Positions 33,120 to 43,317 of a stretch of 64,000 nucleotides of DNA are shown here, one piece after another. The notes under the pieces were generated by a model. It was not told the DNA's origin, made no database searches, and was given only the letters and a program-made list of their open reading frames with translations. Both the position numbers and the translations under genes were made by a program. This DNA comes from Hypericum androsaemum (lineage: Eukaryota; Streptophyta; Magnoliopsida; Malpighiales; Hypericaceae). The DNA is taken from the NCBI GenBank assembly GCA_963995505.1, contig OZ023183.1:14256671-14320670 (forward strand), given 5' to 3'. Within the stretch, counting starts at the first letter, position 1; each line of letters begins with the position of its first letter.

Positions 33120-33586
33120 TATAGGATTATAACTATAGTTTTAAAATATGAATTTTGGTACGACCCGAATTTGGTCCATTTTTTGGGTCGACCGATCCCA
33201 CTGGCAAAACACCGGTCGGACTAGATTTTTTTTAAATTATATAAATTATTATATCTAGTACCCTCTTCTTTCCTGTGACTTTTTTTCCAAGTATTGCAAC
33301 CAACCATACACATGCCGACATGCGTCCTCTTCTGTCAAATTATTTTCCAAGTATCCTATATTAAAAAACTAAAAAAATTTCACAGATACCAACAAAATAC
33401 TTCCATCTTCCTACTATACTATTCACAGAAAAACCCGAAAAACCCAAACCAAAACTCAACTTCCTACTACTCACAGAAAAATCCAATCCTTTCACGCAAT
33501 AGACAAAGTAAGGGCGACGATGGTGCGAGTCGATCATCCAATTCTTCAACCCACTGACTACGCAAACTAGTGGCAACGACCCGAGA

Positions 33587-33745
33587 GACGGAGTGAGAGA
33601 CAGAGGCAGAGAGAGAGACAGAGGCAGAGAGAGAGACAGAGGCGGATTGAGTGACTGAGAGAGACAGAGGCGGAGTGATTGCGATTGAGAGACAAAGAGA
33701 GACAGAGAGTGAGAGAGAGAGAGTGAGAGACAGAGACGTCGTACC
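33587..33745. repeat. Imperfect GAGACA/GAGA microsatellite
   Basis: Repeated GAGAGACAGAGGC-type units in the intron of PKS copy A. Absent from the intron of copy B. Apparent Ser/Leu-rich ORFs here are an artefact of the repeat. Confidence 0.9.
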
Positions 33746-33829
33746 TGTGGTCGAGCACTCGAGCAAGAGGCGTCGGCGGCGACGATAGTCGCGGGAGCTC
33801 GCGGGACTTGCTCGAGAGTAGATAGATTT

Positions 33830-34140
33830 TTACATCCAACTAAAAAATTTAAGATAATGAGTAGATAGATTTTTGACACTTATAAACAAATTTTTACTAT
33901 AACAATTTGTTAATTTCAACATGGTTCTTAAACGAAGCCCATCATATAGAAGAGGCTTTAAGTTCGCTAAAGTGAGATGAAACATGGGTCGTGTGAGGGA
34001 CAACGGGCTACGAGATCAATGCGGCGTGATACTATGTTAGAATCTCCACAAGCAATCCGAAATATTAAAATAATGAGTATGTAAATTTTTCACAATTATA
34101 AATAAATCTTGCAAATAGCATTGTAATAATGTCAAACATG
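33830..34140 (-). mobile_element. Degenerate TRIM relic in PKS copy A intron
   Basis: The minus strand reads a GTGAAAAATTTACATAC LTR part, ATTCTAACATAGTATCA (degenerate primer site), TTGATCTCGTAGCCCGTTG, then a second LTR part. This layout matches 8680-8985 and the relic at 60965-61320 in copy B, so it predates the PKS duplication. Confidence 0.7.
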
Positions 34141-34440
34141 ACGGTAAAATTCCACACGAACTAGTAAAAAGAGGATATTGGAAAGATCACTCACATAAGC
34201 GTTTGAATTTCTCCTTCAAGCCGACCATGTGTTCGCAGTTTGTGACCCTGAAGTAGAAATCTGGGTAATCTTCCTGGAGGATATAGTGAGGCGGGTTGGC
34301 TGTACCTATGGCTAGGATTTGAGCATTTCCCCGGCTTTGGTCTGTAACCAATACTGGAGCCATTATTGAAAAGCTTTGGGTACGTACTAAAGAGGTATTG
34401 AAGAAACGCTCAGGGGTGTTTTTCGAAATTGGTATTTGGC

Positions 34441-34450
34441 TATATTTATA
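34441..34450 (-). promoter_or_regulatory. TATA box of PKS copy A
   Basis: Minus-strand TATAAATATA about 80 nt upstream of the ATG, conserved in copy B at 61633-61642. Confidence 0.65.
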
Positions 34451-34947
34451 GAATGGGACTTTGGAAGTAGGCGAGAAGAGTTTAGCGTGCTCCAATGGAC
34501 AGATTGTTCTAGTATTTGAATATTGATTAATTCGACGAAACTGAATTTGACTAAAGAAAAGTAATGCTATTCTTGTAGCTATTGGCATTTCCACCAAATG
34601 CTGTGTAATGTTTTTTAAAAAAATTACAAAAAACAAACAAACGCAACAATTTATCCAAAGAAAGAAGAAAAGCATCTTCTTTACAAAATCAACTTTTCTA
34701 GAAAATTTGGTATCTGATTTTAGGTTTAATAATAAGTATAATATGATTTTAATATTTTCTTGAAAACCGGATAGGATTCGACTAAATCCTATAAATTCAG
34801 ATCAATTATTCTTAAAAAAATTGAGGTTTAAACGTATTTAAAGTCAACAAATCTTGGATCTTTCTAATATGAATGTGAATAGACTTATAAAATCCGGATC
34901 TAATTGTAATCTCTACACTCAATTATACATACCTCCGCCTCAGATCC

Positions 34948-34953
34948 CACGTG
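34948..34953. promoter_or_regulatory. G-box (CACGTG) upstream of PKS copy A
   Basis: A palindromic CACGTG in the shared context ATCCCACGTGCTTTTCG, about 590 bp above the ATG and conserved in copy B at 62158-62163. G-boxes are common light/stress elements of CHS-family promoters. Function here is inferred. Confidence 0.45.
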
Positions 34954-35024
34954 CTTTTCGAGAAGGACAAAATGATTCCTCTATGACAATATGTGTATGG
35001 TGCTCGATTGTTGAACGGAGTTAT

Positions 35025-35720
35025 TTTTTTCATTTCACATAATTTTTTGATATTTATGCATAGAGTTCAAAAAATTATGCAAAATAAAAAAAATTAACTC
35101 ATTCGAATACGCGAGCACTAATTTATGACCATTAATTTTTTAAAAAAATATTGGGGAGTTGGAGACCACGTGACGGCCACTCAAATAGAGTCGACCTACT
35201 AATAATCAACTTTCTATTTTTTATTTTTTAAAATAAGTTACCCATTTTGGGAAAATATTTTAATTTGTACCTATTTCAAAAATTTTAGTAATGTTTTACC
35301 CAAAATTGAAAAAAACCTAACTGCGATCCATAACCTTTTTTTTAATCAGGGAGTTTGTGTATTCCCTGATGAACTGACTAGAAATGTTTACCATTTCTGA
35401 TAACCTCGAATTAGCCAAAACAAACGGCCACTGCTAGTGCTTAATTCAAACTAAGATTGATATGTTTTTTATGTCACATAACCTGCTAGGAGACGAGTAT
35501 ATATTGTCACAGTTACTAGTCTTTTTCGGAGAAAACAGTTACTAGTTTACAATGATCGATATTTCACTGTCTAGATTACAATAGTGAGTCCCCTAAAAAA
35601 ATAAAAGATTACAATAGTGGGCAAAAAGTCGGCGGCCGCGGCTGATCGGACTTAAATCAAGGGCACGAGTGGTAGTTGTCCTGTCGGCTCCGCGCGATAA
35701 TTGTAATCGTACTACGTTGT
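35025..35720. repeat. U block, copy 2
   Basis: Homologous to 26740-27480 and 62265-62790. It carries a degenerate version of the hairpin near 35039-35090. It lies immediately upstream (on the gene strand) of PKS copy A and marks the start of the next unit. Confidence 0.85.
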
Positions 35721-36384
35721 GCCCATCCCAAATTCCCAGTTGACCCAACTTGCAATTGAACTGCTTAAACATCGTACCTAGTAACAAATCACAAAAAATA
35801 TGAAAAATATTCTCTCCGACTTTTTCAATATTTTCAAAGGGCAAATTAACCTCCGGTCCCTTGTCTATTTTATAATTGCAGCTGGAGTTCCTGCTATTTA
35901 AAATTATTTTTGTCTTCGCTCTTTGTTTAAATATTAGTCTCGGGTTTTTGACTGAATTCATCAGTCAAAAATATTTTTTGTCATGTGAAATAACTATTTT
36001 ACCCTTTAAAAAAATCTCAATCAACCAACGGGACACCCAAGAAGTCCAATCACACCCAATTAATTAAACACACAATTTATTAAACACCCAAGAACACTCA
36101 AACACCAAGAACAACCAAGTAATTAAAAACCCATAAACAGCCGATTAAACACCCAACCACCAATTTTGTTGTTGTGAGTTAGACCTGGCCCAGCTGCGGT
36201 TCTCAATACTCTGGAGAGATTCGTTCGTTTTTTACTATTGGGATGAAAAAAGGTGAAGCGTTTATGGTGTTAATTGCTACTCTAACTTTGTCAACAGCGA
36301 AATACAACAACCCTGGTCATATTCAAACACTAAAAATTTGAAATTAGAACCATATATAACCCCCGGTACAACCTTCAACATTTT
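35721..36384. other. Unassigned spacer with a possible Mutator-type TIR relic
   Basis: GGCAAATTAACCTCCGGTCCC at about 35840 resembles the family TIR, but no matching right end was found. An A/C-rich stretch (36020-36160) repeats AACACCCA-like words. No gene. Confidence 0.4.
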
Positions 36385-36697
36385 TGTTGAGTAATGTCGA
36401 GAACTTGTGATGGTTGGCGGTCGCGGCGATCGCAAGTCTCATGTTATAGAAATTTCTAGTTTAGCTCGACTCTTGTTTCAGACTCCTAATTTGACCTAGA
36501 TAGATTTCTTGTACACCAAGGGTTCGTCTATTATATAAAGACGTGTTATACTATGGTTAGAAATGGCTTTGTGACCTGGATCCATCAATAAAAGTTCTCA
36601 TTTCTTTCCGTGAACATAAGCATTAGGCCGAACCACGTAATCTCTTGCGTCTGTGTTCTTTGTGCATTTTGTTCTCTTGGTTGCTGAATTCCTAACA
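36385..36697 (+). repeat. Left LTR of TR-GAG-like element
   Basis: 313 bp, pairs with 38703-39024. The right copy has an extra 10 bp or so (CTACTAAGCTGG) near 38752. Confidence 0.93.
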
Positions 36698-36723
36698 AGT
36701 GGTATCAGAGCTAAGGTTGGAGG

Positions 36724-37553
36724 ATGACAGACGGCGCGAAGTTTGCTTTTGTGAAGTTCGATGATTCTTCGAATTTTGGATTATGGCAAAGATGGTCAAA
36801 GATCTCCTCGTGCAACAAGGGATGGTCGTCGCTCTCGGAAAAGAAGCCTGAGAAGATGGAGGACCAAGAGTGGAAGGAGATGGAGACCAAGGCGGTGGCG
36901 ACAATTCACTTGTTCTTGACGGATGATGTGATGTATCACGTCATGGATGAGGAGTCACCAACTGAGGTATGGAAGAAATTAGAGGCAATGTATATGTCTA
37001 AGTCTTTGTCGAACAAACTCTATCTTAAGCAAAAGTTGTATGGGCTTAAGATGATAGGGGGCTTGGATTTGAGCCAACACATCAATATTTTTAATCAATT
37101 GTTGAGTGATTTAAGAAGGGTCGATTGAAGTTCGAGGAGGAAGATAAGGTATTGTTGCTCATGAATTCCTTACCAGCTTCCTATGAGAATTTTGTGACAA
37201 CCTTAACTTGAGGGAAGGAGTCCCTGGTGTTGGAGAAAATTACAAATGCTCTGCTAGGGTTTCATCAAAGGAGAAAAATTGGCGATGAACGAATAGAAGG
37301 GCTGGCTGTAAGGGGTAGCCAAGGAGGTCGCTGTAAAGGAAAAGTTGGAAGGGGATCCAAGTTGGGGTCAAGGAAGTTCAAGAAAAATTGCTTCGAGTGC
37401 GGAGAAAAAGGGCACGTAAAGAAGGATTGTCCAAAAAGAACTCGGGATTGCGAGGAAAAAGGATCTGGTTCTGTAAATGCGACCTCTTATTCGGACGGGT
37501 CAGATGGTGACTGTCTTTTTGTTTTGTCAGGTCCAAAGAACTCTGATTCCTAA
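36724..37553 (+). pseudogene. Gag of the TR-GAG-like element
   Basis: MTDGAKFAFVKFDDSSNFGLWQ opens a Tnt1-like Copia gag with WKKLEAMYMSKSLSNKLYLK and HINIFNQLLSDL. A frameshift ends the first ORF at 37126. The protein resumes after a stop near 37211 and includes a basic linker and the CCHC knuckle CFECGEKGHVKKDCP (37390). A start ATG lies 12 nt after the primer site. Only a few lesions are present. Confidence 0.9.
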
Positions 37554-38497
37554 ATTTTGGATAGTGCTTGTTCCTTTAACATGACGCCCAAGAGAGGGTG
37601 GTTCAATACCTACAAGTTCGTTGATTCATGTATAGTGACTATGGGTGATGGTTCAGCTTGTAGAGTCACAGGCATAGGTGATATCAGGATCAAGATATGG
37701 GATGGTGTCGTAGTGAAGTAGTGTGGTGTTAGGCATGTTCCTAAGTTGGAGAGAAATTTGATCTCATTAAGATCCTTGGATTGTAGCAGGTATGGCTATA
37801 AGATTGTAGGTGGGCTGAGGTAGAGAAAGATGATATGGTGGTGATGAAAGGTGAAAGAGGTGCATGGAATACCTACATGTTAGTGGGGGTTAATGTTGTA
37901 GGTGGAGTCACATCTTTGGGTTCCGATGGAGAGGAAAAAAGCTCAGGTCATATGAGGTTGGTTCGTATAAGGGAGCAAAGACTTGACATGGATGATTTGA
38001 GTTCAGTTAGGATTCACGAAGACATGGATAGCAAGCTATGGTTGTTTCATAGAGGCATGGTTGACAAGGAGCTATAGTTGTCTCGGAGAAGCATTGTTAG
38101 CTGGGTCCCGCTGTGGTTGTCTAAAGGAACGTTGACGTCAAAGGTGTTGGGTAGATTTGGCATTGGGCATGCAAAGCAATTGCTAACACCACAGGCGGAT
38201 CGAGTATCTCACTCAAGGCCGAACAATGGAGTTCGTGGCATGTCGAGGGTTCTACTTGGTGGAACAAAAGGTTGCCCTTTATATGCTATGGCACGTAGCA
38301 TTGGTTTGAGGCAAGAAGGTCAAGCGGAAAAGCAGTTCAAGGTTGCGGAGCATGGGGTTAACCAAAAAATAGAGGGCGTGTCTATTGGTCTCAAGGTTGC
38401 TTCAGTAGGTGAACTTACTAGTTGGGGTTCAATGGAGATTGGAGAGAATATGCCAAGCAGGCTCGGAAGCTTGAGCTTGGAGGTTGGCTCAAAGTGA
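37554..38497 (+). pseudogene. Protease remnant and unassigned ORFs of the TR-GAG-like element
   Basis: The protease signature ILDSACSFNMTPKRGWFNTY lies just after a stop, with GDGSACRVTGIGDIRIK and VRHVPKLERNLISL following. VVMKGERGAWNTYML and SKLWLFHRGM weakly resemble the pre-integrase domain. Then a 139-codon ORF (38078-38497) has no recognisable family. The usual integrase core, RT and RNase H are absent. Near 38600 and 38690 the phrase AAGGTxGAGTTTGTTGA appears twice, the second copy forming the junction with the right LTR. Confidence 0.7.
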
Positions 38498-38702
38498 TTG
38501 AATGGAAAAGGTGGTGAGAAAGTGGAGATGGTCTTATTGATGGTGGTCGTCTATGGTGCGAGGTGGAGCAGGTAGAGTCGGTTTACTTTCGCAAGATTTC
38601 ATGATTCTTCATGGGGCGGTGTCTCGTTAAGGTAGAGTTTGTTGAAGTTCGGGTGGAGCTTCATGGTTCTTCTACGGGACGACTTCTCGCCAAGGTGGAG
38701 TT

Positions 38703-39024
38703 TGTTGAGTAATGTCGAGAAATTGTGATGGTTGGCGGTCGCTACTAAGCTGGCGATCGCAAGTCTCATGTTACAAAAATTTCCAGTTTAGCTCCACTCT
38801 TGTTTCAGACTCCTAATTCGACTTAGATAGCTTTTTTGTACACCAAGGGTTCGTCTATTATATAAAGACGTATTACCCTATGGTTAGAAATGGCTTTGTG
38901 ACTTGGATCTATCAATAAAAGTTCACATTTCTCTCTGTGGACATAGGAATTAGGCCGAACTATGTAATCTCTTGCGTCTGTGTTCTCTGTGCATTTTGTT
39001 CTCTTGGTTGCTGAATTCCTAACA
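38703..39024 (+). repeat. Right LTR of TR-GAG-like element
   Basis: 322 bp, pairs with 36385-36697. It is followed by the ATTTT target duplication. Confidence 0.93.
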
Positions 39025-39029
39025 ATTTT

Positions 39030-39302
39030 CAAAAAGAAGAATAAGCACAGAGATAACAATGGTCCTCAGAAAGAATTAGCCCTAGTTAAGGTAGCTGTTT
39101 GGGCTTGGTATCAACACGGCTACGGAGTGGAGGGCAAGGCTATGGCCGAGTCGGTGCGACTAGGTCCCACTGGGCTCCAAGGCAGTCAAGGTTCAAGGAG
39201 GAAGCTACGAGGTTCAAGCAAGTCGGGGAGATGGCCATCGCCGCTACGAAGCGCGAGCAAATGAACTTCTGGTCACGTTGTTAATTGTCATAATAACGGT
39301 GT
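39030..39302. other. Spacer, nothing recognised
   Basis: A moderately GC-rich stretch (39090-39270) with short overlapping ORFs in two frames and no recognisable product. Confidence 0.35.
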
Positions 39303-39433
39303 ACAAATCGACGAAGCCAAAATTACTAAAGTGGGCTTTCATCTTTATATTTGAAATGGTCTCTAATTAGGATTGCAATTTTAAAAAGATGAGACTAAAG
39401 TTTAATGTAGTACACAAATGGACCATTTTATTT
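39303..39433. repeat. D block, PKS-less unit, first part
   Basis: Copy of 28790-28900 (GAAATGGTCTCTAATTAGG, AAAAAGATGAGACTAAAG), interrupted by the Mutator-like element at 39434. Confidence 0.8.
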
Positions 39434-40397
39434 GGAAAAATTATGCTCAGGTCTTTGTAGTTTGGTTTCCCTCCCTGTCGGGTCCCTGTGTTTCTAGAAT
39501 CCATGCTGACATCTCCTGTGTTTGATTTTAGCAACTCTCGGGTCCCTCGCTGATGTCATGGGCCAGTTTATTATTATTTTATCTTTAAAAGATAATTATA
39601 CCCTCTATTCTTCTTCTCCGTTTGTCCCCCTTGCCGGAGAAACTGCCGCCGAGGTCCAAGTCCACCCGAAGTCCACGCCCATGATACGACCCGACCATGG
39701 ACATGGCGTTGGACCACACGACTCCAATGACCTCCATGGACACGACCCGACCCAAATTTGGAGATCCTGTCATCCCCGACCATGGACACAACCCGACCCA
39801 AATATGGAGATCCCGTCGTCTCCGACCATGGACACAACCCAACCATGAACACGTCGTAGGAGCCTCAATGCTACAAAGCAAGCCCGTTGTCCCCTGAGAT
39901 CTGGAGATCCCGACCGTGGTTGGCATCTGGCAGAGGGAGGGAGGAGGTGGTCGTCTCCTGGGCTAAAGATCTGACCTTGGTGGTGGTCTCCGACCAGATA
40001 ATGAGACGCCGACGAGAGGGGACATTGAATCTACAGGTCTATTCCCCCGTCGTTGCCTCACGGATTGAGGCGGAGTTGAGGCGCAAGTGGATCTCGTCGT
40101 TCTTCAGCGGCGGGTGCGGTCCCATCTTCTTCTTCTTCGCCGGTGACCTGCAAAGCTTCACCGGGGACCTTCATCTTCTTCTCCGGTTTAGTTGCGAGAA
40201 AGATTTTTTTTATTAATTTATTGCAAGGGTACTTTAGTAATTTATGTGACAAAAAATAAAAAAAAGGACTCATGACGTCAGCGAGAGATCCTAGAGTTTC
40301 TAAAACGAAACACGGGAGACGTCAGCATGGATTTTAGAAATGCAGGGACCCGAGAGGGAGGGAGACCAAACAATAGGTACCTGGGCGTAATTTTTCC
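39434..40397. mobile_element. Mutator-like (Pack-type) TIR element with tandem-repeat cargo
   Basis: Inverted ends of about 115 bp (GGAAAAATTATGCTCAGGTC and the complement of CTGGGCGTAATTTTTCC), with the family-typical CTCGGGTCCCTCGCTGA inner TIR. Flanks resemble a 9-bp duplication of TTTTAATTT with one base lost on the left. The interior is GC-rich and carries a 46-bp tandem repeat (39738-39829). It has no transposase. Overlapping ORFs on both strands are a result of base composition. Confidence 0.8.
39738..39829. repeat. 46-bp tandem repeat, two full units plus a partial
   Basis: Units start GGACACGACCCGACCCAAAT (39738) and GGACACAACCCGACCCAAAT (39784), with a third partial unit at 39830. 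Confidence 0.85.
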
Positions 40398-40784
40398 TTT
40401 TAATTTTACCACGTTAGAGTACCCAAAAATGAAGAAGAGCTTAGGGGAAAAATCGATAGAAAAAGCGGAAAATTAAACCTAGGAAAACAAAAATAGAGGA
40501 GGCGGAGAAACAGAGAAAGTAAGGTGGAGGGACAGGACTAGCAATTTAGTTCAATCAGCATAACTTGTGAAAATTCTACGCAAAAAAACATAACTTGTGA
40601 AATGGAGTCCATGGAAACGACTCAGTTATATTTAATTTATGATAGTCATAAATTACATCTCTATTTTTATAGGATTTGCAAATACGTATGGTAGAACTAT
40701 ATGAAATTTTCTAAATATTAAGTTGTCATGTTCAAAAAGTTGAACATTTTAATCGCCTCAAAATAAAAACTAATGGCATTTCCA
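40398..40784. repeat. D block, PKS-less unit, second part
   Basis: Matches 29010-29830 without the MITE at 29232. It ends at ATGGCATTTCCACCAATA, where similarity jumps to the U block. The same phrase lies upstream of PKS exon 1 at about 34583, so a recombination probably deleted the PKS. Confidence 0.75.
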
Positions 40785-41000
40785 CCAATAGTGGGTAAAA
40801 TGTAGGTCGGCCGCGTCTGATCCGGACTTAAATCAAGGACAGCAGTTGTCCTGTCGGCTTACGGCAACACGATAGAAATTGTAATTATACTAGGTTGTAC
40901 CCATTCCCTGGTCGGGGAGCAAATCTGAAAGTCCTGGTTTGACTAATATGCACATATTCTCTTGTGATCTAAAAATATTTTATGAGCGACAAAAATTTTT
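40785..41000. repeat. U block, partial copy 3
   Basis: Matches 27280-27480 (GTAGGTCGGCCGCG, TGCCCATTCCCTGG-type text, TTTGACTAAxATGCACATAT) and continues through the empty Mutator site AAAAATATT into the D block. Confidence 0.85.
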
Positions 41001-41606
41001 TTAGTTGATATTCATTATTCTATTATTTTTTGACAAAAATATCTATGAATATAATCATGAACAAATGGATTTTAGAAGCAAATCACAAAAAATATGAAAA
41101 ATCTTCTCTCCCAATTTCATAATATTTTTCAAATGAACTTTTTTCTGATTTTTTTTATGTTTACTTAAGAGTATTTTTGTCAAAAAAATTTCAAATAATA
41201 AAATATCAATTAAAAAATCATTTTTCACTTGGTGAAACATTTTAAGACCACATAATAAAAATATACAATCGGTCAAGCCAAAATGTACTAAAGTGGACTT
41301 TCAATTTATATTTGAAATGGTCTCTAATTAGGGTTGCAATTTTAAAAAGATGAGACTCAAGTTTAATGTAGTACACAAATGAACCGTTTCAATTTTACCA
41401 CAATAGAATACCTAAAAGAAATAGAAGATTAGGAGGCGAAAAATCTATAGAAAAAGAGGAAAATTGAATCTAGGAAACAAAGACAGAGGAGGCGGAGAAA
41501 CAGTGGAAGTAAGGGAAAGGGACAGCGGTTGGACTAGCAATTTAGTTCAATCAACATAACTTGTGAAATGGAGTCCATGGAGACGACTCAGTTATATTAA
41601 ATTTAT
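41001..41606. repeat. D block, unit with PKS copy B, first part
   Basis: Matches 28490-29230. It is interrupted at 41607 by the LINE ORF1-type retroposon. Confidence 0.8.
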
Positions 41607-43130
41607 GATAGTCAAAAGTTTTTTTTATTACGAATTTTTATTAATAAGTAAAGAAAAAATTACAGAATGGGGATGATAAAGGGGAGAAAAAAAGAAAATA
41701 CTAAAAACAAAGCTAAGACCTAAACGGGTGACCATAATGACAAACTTACCGTCATATCTAGTAATTCACCCAAGCAAACCCACAAGTTGGGTTGTCAAGG
41801 GTGATACCAATCAGCCGGAGCGCATCAAAAATTTATATCATTCTCCGACCAACGTAGATCCTCACCGGTGTAGGCAGTCGTATTCCTCTTCCTCGCTTGA
41901 AAGCGAGTGTTATTGGTAGGCGGTTGGTCGAAATCCTCCAAGGAATCGACCTCGTCCGCCCAATTGTTCTTCATCTTTCTCGACATCGAACCCATGAACT
42001 TCAACGGATTCGGAAGATCATCGTTGTCAGAAAAAGTAACGACCTCAGTGCCTTCCTGACCCTGGATAGGCACGGGGTCCGTAGAAGGTAATGCCGAAGC
42101 TCGGCCCAATACTGATGGCGAAGAACCCTGTAGAGTCAGAATTTCTTTTCTAAGAAATCCCGTCTTCAAACCCTTGCTCTTGGAGCCCTACCCGATTTCT
42201 TCTTATTCGAAATCTTTGTAGGCAATACACCCCCCTAGCCACATATGCCACCTTCCGGGCTGCAACTAAATTCTCATGCGAGCTTGACGTGGTGGAGTTT
42301 CCAATCGAACCCAAATCTGAGACTCTTTCGACTTGCATGAAGTCAGGGTCAATGGTTCAAAGACAATAGGACTAGTAGTCCACTGATCTGTACTCGGCGT
42401 GGCCTCTAGAGTATCCTCAATCCGCACGCCACTTCTCACAGGCGTGCTCTCGCCATCCGACTCCTAACTAGCCTTGTTCGATACTACAATCTGTGTGCAA
42501 GAGGTAGCCAAAACCTGTTCTGTGTTTGGCATCCCGGAGATGCAACATGGGGTCGTTGTTTCAGTTGCTTCCAGGCTCGGGCATAGCCTTCCTCCGAACA
42601 GTTCCACAAGACCAAAGCTCTCATCCTCGAACACAGTTTCAATGTCATGCAAAGGAGAGCAAGTGAACACACCATCAAGCACATCTACCTGCTCCTGAGA
42701 TTGCCCACGTACATATACCAAAGCTGCCTCCTTTTCAAAAGAATTAGAGGGGACCGAAGAATGGCTAAAACCAAACACCATATCAATATTTGTCCTCCTT
42801 TTCACGTGGTGCGTCTCTTGCTGCGCCAAGTTTTCTAAACTGTAATAAAAGCCAGAGATGAACACACCTCAAACTCAATGCTAGTTGGAGATTTGGAGCC
42901 AAGATCAGCACAAAACTCATCCCTCCTCAATTGCTTCTCGCCGAACTCAGACACCACCACCACGGAGCCATCTTGTAACCCAAGTTTCTCATTTTCTAGC
43001 CCTGAATCAACAAGAACCAGTGCAAGGGCATTCGGTCTTGTAACTTCCGCAGGTGGTGCAAGAACAGGTATGCAAAGATCCTCATTAGCACCAACCAAAA
43101 CCTCACCTTCCTCAATTTCCTCTTCATAAG
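41607..43130 (-). mobile_element. LINE ORF1-type retroposon (copy 2)
   Basis: A minus-strand element whose 3' end (41607-41824) and ORF end (TRFQARKR and EDLRWSENDINF, 41825-42169) match copy 1. The ORF is broken upstream into frames at 42150-42338, 42464-42865 and 42835-43098 (SPTSIEFEVCSS). It lacks endonuclease and RT. Flanks TCAAAAG (left) and TCATAAG (right) may be a short target duplication, and a 26-bp doublet of the target follows at 43127-43178. Confidence 0.75.
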
Positions 43131-43317
43131 TTACATCTCTATTTGATAGTCATAAGTTACATCTCTATTTGATAGGATTTTCAAATAGGTATGGTAGAAC
43201 TATCATAAAATTATCTAAATATTAAGTTGTCATGTTTAAAAAAAGGAACATGTTAATCGCCAAAACAAACTAATTTATTTTAACGCATGTCATTAATTGG
43301 TTCTTATAGTAACCCTA
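43131..43317. repeat. D block, unit with PKS copy B, second part
   Basis: Continues the spacer homologous to 29710-29810. Ends with CCCTA, the left target duplication of the Gypsy element. Confidence 0.75.

Larger units (their letters stand above)
31171..34363 (-). pseudogene. Type III polyketide synthase pseudogene, copy A (benzophenone/biphenyl-synthase-like)
   Basis: Two-exon CHS-superfamily gene. Exon 1 (34195-34363, 56 codons plus one base) begins [20 protein letters not shown] and has donor GTGAGT. Exon 2 (31171-32190) opens after TATGCAG and restores the conserved Cys codon split typical of CHS genes ([13 protein letters not shown]). The intron is 2004 bp. Alfalfa-CHS equivalents: catalytic Cys164 (QGCFACG, with Gly167 changed to Cys), His303 (SIHPGG) and Asn336 (SEYGNM). 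Thr194 and Thr197 are kept; position 256 is Phe (normally Gly), 265 is Tyr and 338 is Gly. The family makes aromatic polyketides from a starter CoA and malonyl-CoA. Lesions: a 29-nt segment replacing 4 nt at 31944-31972 (frameshift) and GAG-to-TAG at NVP-stop-ERP (31645-31647). The intron holds a LINE 3' end, a GAGACA microsatellite and a TRIM relic. Confidence 0.93.
36385..39024 (+). mobile_element. Copia-type non-autonomous LTR element, gag-protease only (TR-GAG-like)
   Basis: LTRs at 36385-36697 (313 bp) and 38703-39024 (322 bp), TGTTGAGTAATG...CCTAACA. Primer site TGGTATCAGAGC lies at 36700-36711. A perfect 5-bp target duplication ATTTT flanks it (36380-36384 and 39025-39029). The interior is about 2 kb: gag, a protease piece, then a weakly recognisable pre-integrase segment and unassigned ORFs. 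There is no integrase core, reverse transcriptase or RNase H. The intact boundaries suggest it moved as a short form using enzymes from elsewhere. Confidence 0.92.

Noticed and set aside
33361..33879. Leu/Ser-rich overlapping ORFs in the PKS copy A intron
   Set aside because: Produced by the GAGACA microsatellite read in several frames. The repeat is absent from copy B.
39574..40216. Overlapping ORFs of about 100 codons on both strands in the GC-rich transposon cargo
   Set aside because: No known domain, frames overlap on both strands, and the tandem repeat explains part of the length.
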